Origin: UBA3206 sp963623875
GTDB taxonomy: Bacteria; Bacillota_I; Bacilli_A; Acholeplasmatales; Anaeroplasmataceae
Reading direction: 5' to 3'
NCBI GenBank assembly: GCA_963623875.1
Contig: CAVFNL010000040.1
Coordinates: 1 to 6,837 of the forward strand
DNA: 6,837 nt
Part shown: positions 1-6,621 of the stretch, one piece after another
How positions within the stretch are numbered: the first letter of the stretch is position 1
Layout of the letters: every line of letters starts with the position of its first letter
The notes under the pieces: generated by a model
Databases searched by the model: none
The model's input: the letters and a program-made list of their open reading frames with translations, nothing else
What the model was told of the DNA's origin: nothing
Program-made: the position numbers and the translations under genes

Positions 1-39
1 TTCTACTAAAGTAAATCCTTTTTTTATTTGTTTTTTCAT
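1..39 (-). CDS. Type IV pilin-like protein, N-terminal fragment (cut by the left window edge)
   Basis: Only the first 13 codons are inside the window, reading MKKQIKKGFTLVE from the ATG at 39-37. This is a class III (prepilin) leader: a short basic stretch, a Gly-Phe cleavage site after residue 8, and Glu at mature position 5, which a prepilin peptidase would cut and N-methylate. The 39 bases are identical to the start of the complete pilin-like gene at 6594. The start is supported by an AAAGGGG ribosome binding site eight bases upstream (48-54) and by a promoter at 68-102. The gene lies downstream of the GST gene on the same strand, separated from it by a terminator. What follows the leader is unknown; by analogy with the other copy it may be a large surface protein with a different exposed region. 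That it is intact is not shown. Confidence 0.85.
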   Translation of the reverse strand, partial: MKKQIKKGFTLVE

Positions 40-67
40 ATCTAAAACCCCTTTCCTTTGTATGTTA

Positions 68-102
68 ATTATACGATATATATATATATATATATATGTC
101 AA
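68..102 (-). promoter_or_regulatory. Pilin promoter, left copy, with 23-bp spacer (predicted OFF state)
   Basis: On the minus strand a perfect -35 box TTGACA (complement of 97-102) is followed by a TA dinucleotide tract and a perfect -10 box TATAAT (complement of 68-73). The spacer is 74-96, 23 bp, six more than the sigma-70/SigA optimum of 17. The two boxes are therefore unlikely to be used together. Imperfect TATATA hexamers inside the tract could act as a weak alternative -10 at 16-18 bp spacing, so low-level activity is possible. The ATG is about 28 bases beyond the -10 box. Confidence 0.8.
76..97. repeat. (AT)11 microsatellite in the promoter spacer, left copy
   Basis: Eleven uninterrupted AT units lie between, and run into, the promoter boxes of the truncated pilin gene; the last T is shared with the -35 box. 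The matching tract in the right copy has eight units. Pure dinucleotide tracts of this length are known substrates for slipped-strand mispairing. Each unit gained or lost shifts the promoter spacing by 2 bp. Confidence 0.95.
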
Positions 103-156
103 ATCCAATTTGGGTTTTAAGCCTTTGTAATGGGATAAAATTAATATTTTTTACAT

Positions 157-199
157 AAAAAAGGTATAACATATTATAGCCATATTGTTATACCTTTTT
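157..199 (-). terminator. Rho-independent terminator of the GST gene
   Basis: A perfect 14-bp stem (158-171 with 186-199) begins three bases after the GST stop codon on the minus strand. It is followed there by a run of six T (complement of 157-162), part of which also pairs in the stem. The stem is AT-rich, with GG/CC and one further GC pair. Its distal side coincides with the end of the promoter-cassette repeat, so the duplication boundary falls in this hairpin. Confidence 0.85.
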
Positions 200-202
200 G
201 AT

Positions 203-1426
203 TTAATTATTCAATTTTCCTTTTAAAGGATTTATTTTAGGATCTATGCTAAGTTCTCTTCTAGGATTTCTTGAGTCTCTTACTTCCCAAGACGCATCAT
301 TCCAAAAAGATGTACTTATATCAGAATAGTATTCTTCGAAATTCTTTTCTTTATGTTTTAAATAAATATCATTTGTTGTAGATAGTTTTCTTCTTTCACC
401 ATCACTCTTCCATAAAACATCATAATCTATTTTAGTCGCAATACGTTCAATATATGGTCTAAAGAAGCCTTTATCCGCCTTTATTTCTCCTTCTTTAGGG
501 AAAAGTGTTATTGTATACCTATGGAATTCTTCTATAGAATATAATTCTTTTACATAACCCCAAATATTTTTATATTCACTAACTCTTTTCTTCATTGGTC
601 CTACATTATGGAAGTATGTGAGTTCCCAACGTACTAAAGTAACATAAAGTCTTATATCTGAATCTAGAATATAATCTCCAAATAAGAATCTATTGTTAGA
701 TAATCTTTTTTCTAGTTTGTCTAAAGCATAATAGAAATCATCGTATGCTTCTTTATAAGCTACCGGAGATTGGCAAAATGCCATTCTATAATGTGCATTA
801 TTAATATACGGAAATAACCAATCATTAAAATCATCTATTTCTTTTCTATATGCTTTTGGATATAAATCTATATCATTTTTTTGATATGGATAGAAATATG
901 TTTCAATATAATTAGTCATTCTATGATAATCATTATTTACAGCTATCTTTTTATCTACATCTACAAGTGTTGGTGTTGTGGCTCTTCCTTTGAAATCAGG
1001 TTTAGCATTTTTATATAGTGTAGATAAGAAATGAACTCCTGTTGCAGGATCTTTAAAATCTTTTTCATATGGAAAACCATGCCCATACTTTGATGCAGGA
1101 AATAGTGCTATATCAGATATAACATCTTGAAGGCCTAATATGTCACGAACTATCACAGGTCTATTACTCCAATGGCAACCATACTTCCAATATATTCTGT
1201 ATTTATTAGGAACTGCATGAAGATCATCATCTTTAAGTCCAAACTTTTGTATAAAAGTATTTGCTTGACGCACAAATGCTCCTCTAGAATCAATTTCATC
1301 TAGTGTTTCTTGTGGCCTTGCACTTACTCCTTCTTCTTTTGCAAAAGCATCCGCTAACTCATCAGTTAATTCTTTTTTTTCTTCTAATTTTCTTCTATGT
1401 GCAAAAATATCGCATACATCTGCCAT
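203..1426 (-). CDS. Glutathione S-transferase family protein, Xi-class / glutathionyl-hydroquinone reductase-like
   Basis: This 407-residue cytosolic protein has the two-domain layout of the Xi-class GSTs (E. coli YqjG, yeast Ecm4), which reduce glutathionyl-hydroquinones using a catalytic cysteine. A thioredoxin-like domain spans about residues 73-175. It contains GCHWSNRP (84 is the likely catalytic Cys; the family norm is Cys-Pro-Trp) and TPTLVDVDKKIAVNND, which matches the cis-Pro and Asn-Asn region. The all-helical C-terminal domain, about 195-305, contains YINNAHYRMAF, ALDKLEKRL, LFGDYILDSDIRLYVTLVRW and NIWGYVKELY, the family's strongest signature. The first 70 residues resemble the usual N-terminal extension. 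About 100 residues beyond the domain (306-407) make it longer than YqjG (about 330). The start is fixed by AAGGAGGT at 1433-1440, six bases upstream. It has its own promoter and terminator and a palindrome at the expected transcription start. The physiological thiol and substrate are unknown; many low-GC Gram-positives do not make glutathione. Confidence 0.88.
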   Translation of the reverse strand: MADVCDIFAHRRKLEEKKELTDELADAFAKEEGVSARPQETLDEIDSRGAFVRQANTFIQKFGLKDDDLHAVPNKYRIYWKYGCHWSNRPVIVRDILGLQDVISDIALFPASKYGHGFPYEKDFKDPATGVHFLSTLYKNAKPDFKGRATTPTLVDVDKKIAVNNDYHRMTNYIETYFYPYQKNDIDLYPKAYRKEIDDFNDWLFPYINNAHYRMAFCQSPVAYKEAYDDFYYALDKLEKRLSNNRFLFGDYILDSDIRLYVTLVRWELTYFHNVGPMKKRVSEYKNIWGYVKELYSIEEFHRYTITLFPKEGEIKADKGFFRPYIERIATKIDYDVLWKSDGERRKLSTTNDIYLKHKEKNFEEYYSDISTSFWNDASWEVRDSRNPRRELSIDPKINPLKGKLNN

Positions 1427-1442
1427 ATGTATACCTCCTTAT

Positions 1443-1461
1443 TCCTACTATTTCGGTAGGA
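1443..1461. promoter_or_regulatory. Palindromic operator candidate at the GST transcription start
   Basis: The inverted repeat TCCTAC-N7-GTAGGA has six-base perfect arms. It starts just downstream of the -10 box (1469-1474), at the expected transcription start, and ends two bases before the Shine-Dalgarno sequence. This is a classic position for a repressor site. Alternatively it could form a small hairpin in the short leader. The regulator is not encoded in the window. Confidence 0.55.
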
Positions 1462-1468
1462 TAACTAT

Positions 1469-1497
1469 ATAATACATTATCAAGTATTATTTTGCAA
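1469..1497 (-). promoter_or_regulatory. Promoter of the GST gene
   Basis: On the minus strand, -35 TTGCAA (1492-1497) and -10 TATTAT (1469-1474) are separated by 17 bp and match the SigA consensus at five of six and five of six positions by eye. The predicted start lies near 1461-1463, giving a leader of about 35 bases that contains the palindrome and the ribosome binding site. Confidence 0.6.
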
Positions 1498-1595
1498 GTA
1501 TTTTTTATTAAGATTGTAAAAGAGATGTTCTAACATTTCTATATCTAATAATATTTAATTAAACAATCGTTTAAAAGACTAAAATACGTTTTATT

Positions 1596-1630
1596 AAAAA
1601 AGGTTAAAATAACAATGTATTTTAACCTTT
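1596..1630 (-). terminator. Rho-independent terminator of the GGDEF/EAL gene
   Basis: A perfect 13-bp stem (1599-1611 with 1618-1630) and six-base loop lie 12 bases after the stop codon. On the minus strand the stem runs into six T (complement of 1596-1601) and a further AT-rich tail. Only two of the stem pairs are GC. Confidence 0.82.
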
Positions 1631-1642
1631 AATATTTTTTGC

Positions 1643-4600
1643 TTATTTTGTTTTATTTATAAATTTTAAGAATTCATCATCTGGTAATGGTTTAGCATAA
1701 TAATATCCTTGAATAATATCACATTTACTCTCTTTTAAGAAATTAACCATCCACTCTTCTTCTATACCTTCCGCAACAACAGCTTTACCTAAATCATGTG
1801 CAAGACTTATGATGTATTTTACTACTTTTTGACTATTCTCACTAAATCCATCTTTTGAATAGAAGAAACTTCTATCAATTTTTATAATATCAAAATCATA
1901 ATTTGTAAGAAGTGATAATGATGAATATCCTGTACCAAAATCATCAATTGATACTATACATCCCATTTTATGAATCTCGCTTATTACATCAACTAATATA
2001 CTTTCATTTTCGAATACTGCTGATTCTGTTATTTCAAACTCAATAAATTTTGCAGGGATTTTGTATTCATCCATGATTTTTTTATATTTTTTTAAGAAAT
2101 CCTTATTTACAAAATGTTTTCTTGAAACATTAACACTAGCTGGAACTACAACTAAATTATTATCGATTGCTTCTCTTATTTCTTTACATACATTTTTAAA
2201 TACATAAAGATCTAGTTCAATAATAAATCCACTATTTTCAAATAAAGGAATAAATTTAGCTGGAGATATAACCACAGAGTCATCATCTATCCAACGGACT
2301 AGTGCTTCACATGAGCACCAGTTATCATTTTCTAGATGCTTTTTTGCTTGATAATATACTTTAAAGTTACCATTCTTTAAAGCTAAATCCGCTTTTTGTT
2401 CAAGTGAATTATAAGTGATTTCATCAAGATACATCGTTGAATCAAAGAACGCAATTATATTAGACATATAATTTTCTCTTAATGATAAAAGCGCAATACG
2501 CGCCATATTTCCCGCAAATCCTACATCATCTATTTTGCTCTTTGGCGCAAACACTCCATATAAATTAATGATATTTACCCCAAATTTATATGCGGCTTCA
2601 TTTTTTATAGCCATATTCATTTTCTTAATTCTATCCTCAATATTTTTATCATGCATTAAGATAATAAATCTATCTGCATATACACGTGCAATAAGTTCAT
2701 CTTTTTCTAGTCTATTAGAATAGATATCATGAATCCTCTTTAATAATAAATCTCCTTTTTGTTTACCTATTTGATTATTGATATATTTAAATTTCCTACT
2801 ATCCGCAACAACCACTGCATAATCCTTCGAGTCTTTTACAAGTATTGACGCATCTTGTAAAAATCTATCATAATTTAATCCTGCAGTTACATCATCAATC
2901 GCTTTACTTCGTTTTATTTTAATTCTTGTTGATGTGAAATAGAATAAGAATCCTGCTAATACTAAAATTATTAATATACCAAAAATCAAAAATCCTATTA
3001 ATATCTTATTAAACTCTTTAGTTATAGTTTTATTTATTTCGCTTACAGGAACCAATATCACAACATACCATTCTATATTTTCTTTGTTATCTAATATTTT
3101 TGTATCATTTGAAACCTTTGAATATGGTGTATAGTGTAGATAATAAGAAATGCCATTTAAAGAAATATTTATAGTATCAGATTCTTTAGCTAAATACGCT
3201 TCTTTAATACGGGCACTTTCTGTAGTGCTCAATTGTCTTTCTAATATTGTAAAAATATTTTTATAATCAAATATATCATCATTTGATACTAATATATCCC
3301 CATTATTATTAGTAATCGCAATAACTGATGTTCCACCAAAAGCTGTCGCATGAAGATTTGTTTTAAATTCATCAATTGTAATAAGTCCTACAAGCCCTGC
3401 AACATCTTCATCATCAGATGGTATAGCAAACACCATTCTTTCACCAACATCGCTAAAAAGCACTGCATCAACCCACGATTTTTTATTCTCTATTAATTCT
3501 TTAGTTTGTGAAATAGAATTAAGATTACTTGTTCTATCTTCAAATATAACAACACCATCACTTTTTAAAATTCCTATTTCATCAAACATTGAATCTAAAG
3601 AAAATTCCGAAATAAAATCCTCATAAGTTACATTTGAATTCTCAAATGCTTGATTTATGGTTGATAATGATGAAAAATAAGCATCAAGGTTTTTATCAAC
3701 ATTGACCTCTAATTGTTCAGAAACTATATCCATTGTATTTCTTGTTTCTTCAAATTTAGATTTATATATCGACTTCTTTAAAAAGAAAATACATGAAAAT
3801 ACTAAACTTACAAATATTATAAGTAGTGATATCACCAATAATAATTGTCTTATTTTCAACTTTTTCATTTCATAATCAAACATTTTAAAATCTTTAGATT
3901 CTAAAGGTGTTTTATTCTTCTTTTTTAACGAAAAAAGAACACTTTCATTTAGATACGCTGATCTTTTTCCACTATTTTTTGCTCTATATAATGCTTTATC
4001 AGCATTCTCAATTAAACAATCAAAAGTTGGAATATCCGGATTATACATAGAAAATCCAAGACATGCAGTTACAACATCTTTTTTTTGTGTTCCAGGCTTA
4101 TAACTAATGCTAAGTACTTTGTATGATATTTCTCTTAGAGTACTATACATAGGGTTTTTAACAAAAATTATAAACTCATCTCCACCGTATCTACCAAAAA
4201 GTGCATTTGATGGAAGGATTGATTTTATACTTTTAGCAAATTCTTTTAATACTTTATCTCCTTCTAGATGACCAAACTTATCATTTACATTTTTGAAATT
4301 ATTTAAATCAACAATTGCAAGTGCGCAATCTTTTGATTCATTTTCTTTTAAATATTTACAAATTTCTTGGGTAATATGTTTTCTATTATAAACGCCTGTA
4401 AGATAATCAAAATCATCTTCAACATTTTGAATAAGTGAACAGCTAACAATGTTTTCATCAAACGTGTCCATATCTAAAACATATTTAACGCCATCAGTAT
4501 TTGATATTACTAGCTTATTTCTAGCTTTAATACTATTTAAAACATCAACACTTCTCAAATTATCATTAATACGCATCTTGTTTTTTAATGCTTCTTCAAA

Positions 4601-4702
4601 AAATAAATCATACTGGTAGCCTATATATTTCTTTTGGCTACATTGCACTATTTTATTTGTATTCAAATCTATTGAGAAATAAATATATAAATCGTTATTC
4701 AT
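1643..4702 (-). CDS. Membrane bifunctional c-di-GMP enzyme: GGDEF, TM sensor, degenerate GGDEF, EAL
   Basis: This 1019-residue protein has two c-di-GMP catalytic domains on either side of a membrane sensor. Residues 1-90 may be a small PAS-like region (weak). A diguanylate cyclase domain spans about 97-252, with DYLTGVYNR at 99-107, metal-binding Asp132 in DLNNFKNVND, and an intact RYGGDEF at 171-177. The RxxD inhibitory site is absent (PSNA at 164-167). Transmembrane helices at about 286-308 and 567-589 bracket a predicted extracytoplasmic dCache-like domain (about 310-565). A second GGDEF fold (about 600-755) has YADRF at 675-679 in place of GGDEF and should be inactive. The EAL phosphodiesterase domain (about 765-1015) keeps Gln785, EALVRW at 799, Asn858, Glu890, DDFGTGYSSL at 920, Lys941, Glu978 and Gln998, so it is probably active. 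Both synthesis and hydrolysis look possible in one chain. The start has AGAAGGGG at 4713-4720, ten bases upstream. Confidence 0.95.
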   Translation of the reverse strand: MNNDLYIYFSIDLNTNKIVQCSQKKYIGYQYDLFFEEALKNKMRINDNLRSVDVLNSIKARNKLVISNTDGVKYVLDMDTFDENIVSCSLIQNVEDDFDYLTGVYNRKHITQEICKYLKENESKDCALAIVDLNNFKNVNDKFGHLEGDKVLKEFAKSIKSILPSNALFGRYGGDEFIIFVKNPMYSTLREISYKVLSISYKPGTQKKDVVTACLGFSMYNPDIPTFDCLIENADKALYRAKNSGKRSAYLNESVLFSLKKKNKTPLESKDFKMFDYEMKKLKIRQLLLVISLLIIFVSLVFSCIFFLKKSIYKSKFEETRNTMDIVSEQLEVNVDKNLDAYFSSLSTINQAFENSNVTYEDFISEFSLDSMFDEIGILKSDGVVIFEDRTSNLNSISQTKELIENKKSWVDAVLFSDVGERMVFAIPSDDEDVAGLVGLITIDEFKTNLHATAFGGTSVIAITNNNGDILVSNDDIFDYKNIFTILERQLSTTESARIKEAYLAKESDTINISLNGISYYLHYTPYSKVSNDTKILDNKENIEWYVVILVPVSEINKTITKEFNKILIGFLIFGILIILVLAGFLFYFTSTRIKIKRSKAIDDVTAGLNYDRFLQDASILVKDSKDYAVVVADSRKFKYINNQIGKQKGDLLLKRIHDIYSNRLEKDELIARVYADRFIILMHDKNIEDRIKKMNMAIKNEAAYKFGVNIINLYGVFAPKSKIDDVGFAGNMARIALLSLRENYMSNIIAFFDSTMYLDEITYNSLEQKADLALKNGNFKVYYQAKKHLENDNWCSCEALVRWIDDDSVVISPAKFIPLFENSGFIIELDLYVFKNVCKEIREAIDNNLVVVPASVNVSRKHFVNKDFLKKYKKIMDEYKIPAKFIEFEITESAVFENESILVDVISEIHKMGCIVSIDDFGTGYSSLSLLTNYDFDIIKIDRSFFYSKDGFSENSQKVVKYIISLAHDLGKAVVAEGIEEEWMVNFLKESKCDIIQGYYYAKPLPDDEFLKFINKTK

Positions 4703-4754
4703 GGATTTATATCCCCTTCTATTACTTTATTTAGCAATAATAATTACTAATTAT

Positions 4755-4782
4755 ATTATACTAATTTAGCCATTTTATTCAA
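4755..4782 (-). promoter_or_regulatory. Promoter candidate for the GGDEF/EAL gene
   Basis: On the minus strand a perfect -10 TATAAT (complement of 4755-4760) lies 16 bp from a -35 candidate TTGAAT (complement of 4777-4782). The predicted leader is about 45 bases and contains the ribosome binding site AGAAGGGG. The region is very AT-rich, so a chance match is possible. I see no c-di-GMP riboswitch in the leader. Confidence 0.5.
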
Positions 4783-4921
4783 TATTTTACATTTACAATA
4801 AGCATTAAATTATAAAAAACATGCGATTATTCAACTACAAATAAAATAACATATGATTCATTTATTTTATGATTATTCAATGATATTTTATAATTAACTA
4901 TCTATGGTCATTCTACCATTA
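4783..4921. other. AT-rich intergenic spacer without a gene
   Basis: Between the GGDEF/EAL promoter candidate and the pilin terminator I see no convincing reading frame with a ribosome binding site. The only structures noted are a short inverted repeat (ATGGT at 4904-4908, ACCAT at 4915-4919) and a repeated GATTATTCAA. Both are weak. Confidence 0.5.
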
Positions 4922-4926
4922 TAAAT

Positions 4927-4980
4927 AAAAAGAGCTGTATCTCATAACCTTCATGTTGAAAGTTGTTTTTTACAGCTCTT
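4927..4980 (-). terminator. Two-stem terminator of the pilin-like gene
   Basis: The outer stem AAGAGCTGTA (4930-4939 with 4971-4980) is a perfect 10-bp match and is followed on the minus strand by five T, an A and three more T. The long loop holds a second hairpin (4946-4953 with 4957-4964, three-base loop). This inner stem pairs fully in the minus-strand RNA, with one G-U wobble, but has a mismatch in plus-strand RNA. That asymmetry supports function in the pilin transcript. It begins nine bases after the stop codon. Confidence 0.8.
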
Positions 4981-4989
4981 AATATTATA

Positions 4990-6594
4990 TTATTCTTTTA
5001 CAACAGTATAGTAAGTGTGTGTTACTCCACTAACATCTTTTTCTTCAGAAACAACTTTATAACCATCTAAACAGAAATTAGTATTTTCTCCTTCTGCATA
5101 ATTGTTATAAGGATTAAAATTATCAAATGTTCCACCTGTTACAAAAATTTTTGCACTTTCTACTTTATAATAATAATCATAGCAATTTAATACATATTCA
5201 TATGATCGATTTTCATCATCATATTTTTGTTGAACACTATAAATTCCACCTTTAACATTTAATGTCCCTCTTTCAACATAAATAGAATGAACGTTACCAA
5301 CAAATGTTCCATTTTCAATAGTACATGTTCCTAATACGTAATGTAAAGATATAGCGTAGCAATCATCAGATTCAGCTTTAAATGTACCATTACCTGTAAT
5401 AGTTAAATTTCCATAATAGATAGACAATAAACTACATGCATTTTTGTCAGCAACTTCCCAAATATCCTTTGTATTTTTAATAGTTTTTCCATTCATATCA
5501 AGAGTAACATTAATATCTCTCTTTTCTTGATTATCATTAAAGCGAATTTCATTTTCAATATCTAAATCTTCATTTAAAATTATAGTATCTCCATCACGAG
5601 CCATGTCAAATGCTGATTGTAATGACTTATATTGAATTCCATCAATTTCTGCCACACCGTTTTCAGCAACGATATCACTATTCTTTGCATCAGATACTAT
5701 TTGAGCTTCTGTTTTAACTTCAGTAACTGTTTTTGTTGCGCCGTTAACTTTGACTTCAACTGCATCGGATGCCTTTGAATAATCAACAACTTTAGCACCT
5801 TTGACTTCAGTAATTGTAACAGTACTATTTACAACATTTAAATTAATAACTTTTGCAGTATTTTCAGCTACAAAATGACCTTGCTCAATACGAACATATG
5901 CAGATACTCCATTTTCATGATATGATTCTGTATCTATAGCCTTAATATTAGTATAATTTGCAGCGCCATAATGATGTACTGTACTATTTTCTGCATTAAC
6001 TTCTAGTGTTCCACCATTTGTTCTAATTACAACTTCTTTTTCGGCAGTTGTTGTGTAATTAACTGTTAATACTTTAGTATTATCGCCAATATCAAATCCT
6101 GTAGATGTTGTAATAGTTGTTCCTTCATAACTATCTTTTACATAAATACTAAATCCTTCAGTTGTATATTTAGTAATTTCTTTATCAGTTGATACAAATG
6201 CGAAGTAATCTTCTTTAGTACTGCCAAGTACTAATCCTTCTGGTGCTTTTACATTGTATTTTTCATCTAGTAAAACAATCCTTTCACCTGCTTTACCATT
6301 TGTATTATACACATAAATATAACCATCAGTAGTTGGTGTTAATTTTGTAACATCTAATCCACCTTCTTCTAGTGCTACTATCGCATCATGTGGTGTATTA
6401 AGTTTAGTACCACTTGTCTCCTCTGCTTGAAGAATATTGTTCATTTGAGTAGTTAAACTCAAATCATTTGATACTTTAGCCTTCTTAGTGAAGCTTGTGT
6501 ATCCCACAACGGACACAACACTTAGTATTGCAATAATTGCAATTACTACTAAAAGTTCTACTAAAGTAAATCCTTTTTTTATTTGTTTTTTCAT
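4990..6594 (-). CDS. Type IV pilin-like surface protein with beta-helix-like C-terminal region
   Basis: The 534-residue product starts with a textbook prepilin leader, MKKQIKKG followed by FTLVELLVVIAIIAIL. Prepilin peptidase would cut after Gly8; Glu13 is the conserved mature Glu5. The hydrophobic helix runs to about residue 30 and continues into an amphipathic stem and small pilin-like domain (about 31-140). The rest is far larger than ordinary pilins (about 120-200 residues). A beta-rich linker with TNGGTLEVNAENSTVHHYG (193-210) is followed by YKSLQSAFDMARDGDTIIL (322-340), the entry motif of many bacterial parallel beta-helix surface domains. Four rung-like repeats ending in G-[TI]-[FY] follow, at 397-405, 424-431, 445-452 and 483-490. 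I infer an exposed adhesive or structural domain on a pilus or pseudopilus stem. No assembly ATPase, platform protein or peptidase gene lies in the window. The start is set by AAAGGGG eight bases upstream and by the leader itself. A phase-variable-type promoter precedes it. Confidence 0.9.
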   Translation of the reverse strand: MKKQIKKGFTLVELLVVIAIIAILSVVSVVGYTSFTKKAKVSNDLSLTTQMNNILQAEETSGTKLNTPHDAIVALEEGGLDVTKLTPTTDGYIYVYNTNGKAGERIVLLDEKYNVKAPEGLVLGSTKEDYFAFVSTDKEITKYTTEGFSIYVKDSYEGTTITTSTGFDIGDNTKVLTVNYTTTAEKEVVIRTNGGTLEVNAENSTVHHYGAANYTNIKAIDTESYHENGVSAYVRIEQGHFVAENTAKVINLNVVNSTVTITEVKGAKVVDYSKASDAVEVKVNGATKTVTEVKTEAQIVSDAKNSDIVAENGVAEIDGIQYKSLQSAFDMARDGDTIILNEDLDIENEIRFNDNQEKRDINVTLDMNGKTIKNTKDIWEVADKNACSLLSIYYGNLTITGNGTFKAESDDCYAISLHYVLGTCTIENGTFVGNVHSIYVERGTLNVKGGIYSVQQKYDDENRSYEYVLNCYDYYYKVESAKIFVTGGTFDNFNPYNNYAEGENTNFCLDGYKVVSEEKDVSGVTHTYYTVVKE

Positions 6595-6621
6595 ATCTAA
6601 AACCCCTTTCTTTGTATTTTT

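Larger units (their letters stand above)
1..168 (-). repeat. Direct repeat, left copy: pilin promoter plus leader cassette
   Basis: This segment aligns with 6556-6714 in the same orientation. By hand alignment there are about seven substitutions, three single-base indels and one 6-bp length difference, which is the TA tract. The first 39 bases (coding) are identical. The homology carries the leader codons, ribosome binding site, -10 box, TA tract, -35 box and about 60 bases upstream of it. It fades at about 168, inside the terminator hairpin of the GST gene. It probably starts further left, beyond the window, so the left end is artificial. Confidence 0.93.

Noticed and set aside
76..97. TA tract as an assembly artefact or mere low-complexity filler
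   Set aside because: Both copies place the pure tract precisely between perfect promoter boxes and differ by whole repeat units. Tract length itself could still carry sequencing error.
103..140. Resemblance of AAAGGCTTAAAACC upstream of the pilin promoter to part of a GEMM-I c-di-GMP riboswitch
   Set aside because: The block lies upstream of the -35 box, so it would not be in the transcript from that promoter, and the rest of the GEMM-I aptamer and its conserved stems are missing.
1526..1537. Short inverted repeat ATGTT-CT-AACAT upstream of the GST promoter
   Set aside because: Five-base AT-rich arms with a two-base gap are expected by chance in this composition.
2535..2723. 62-codon plus-strand reading frame
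   Set aside because: It lies wholly inside and antisense to the GGDEF/EAL gene, with no ribosome binding site or recognisable product.
4904..4919. Short inverted repeat ATGGT-N6-ACCAT
   Set aside because: The arms are only five bases, it lies just beyond the pilin terminator in AT-rich sequence, and nothing nearby suggests a role.
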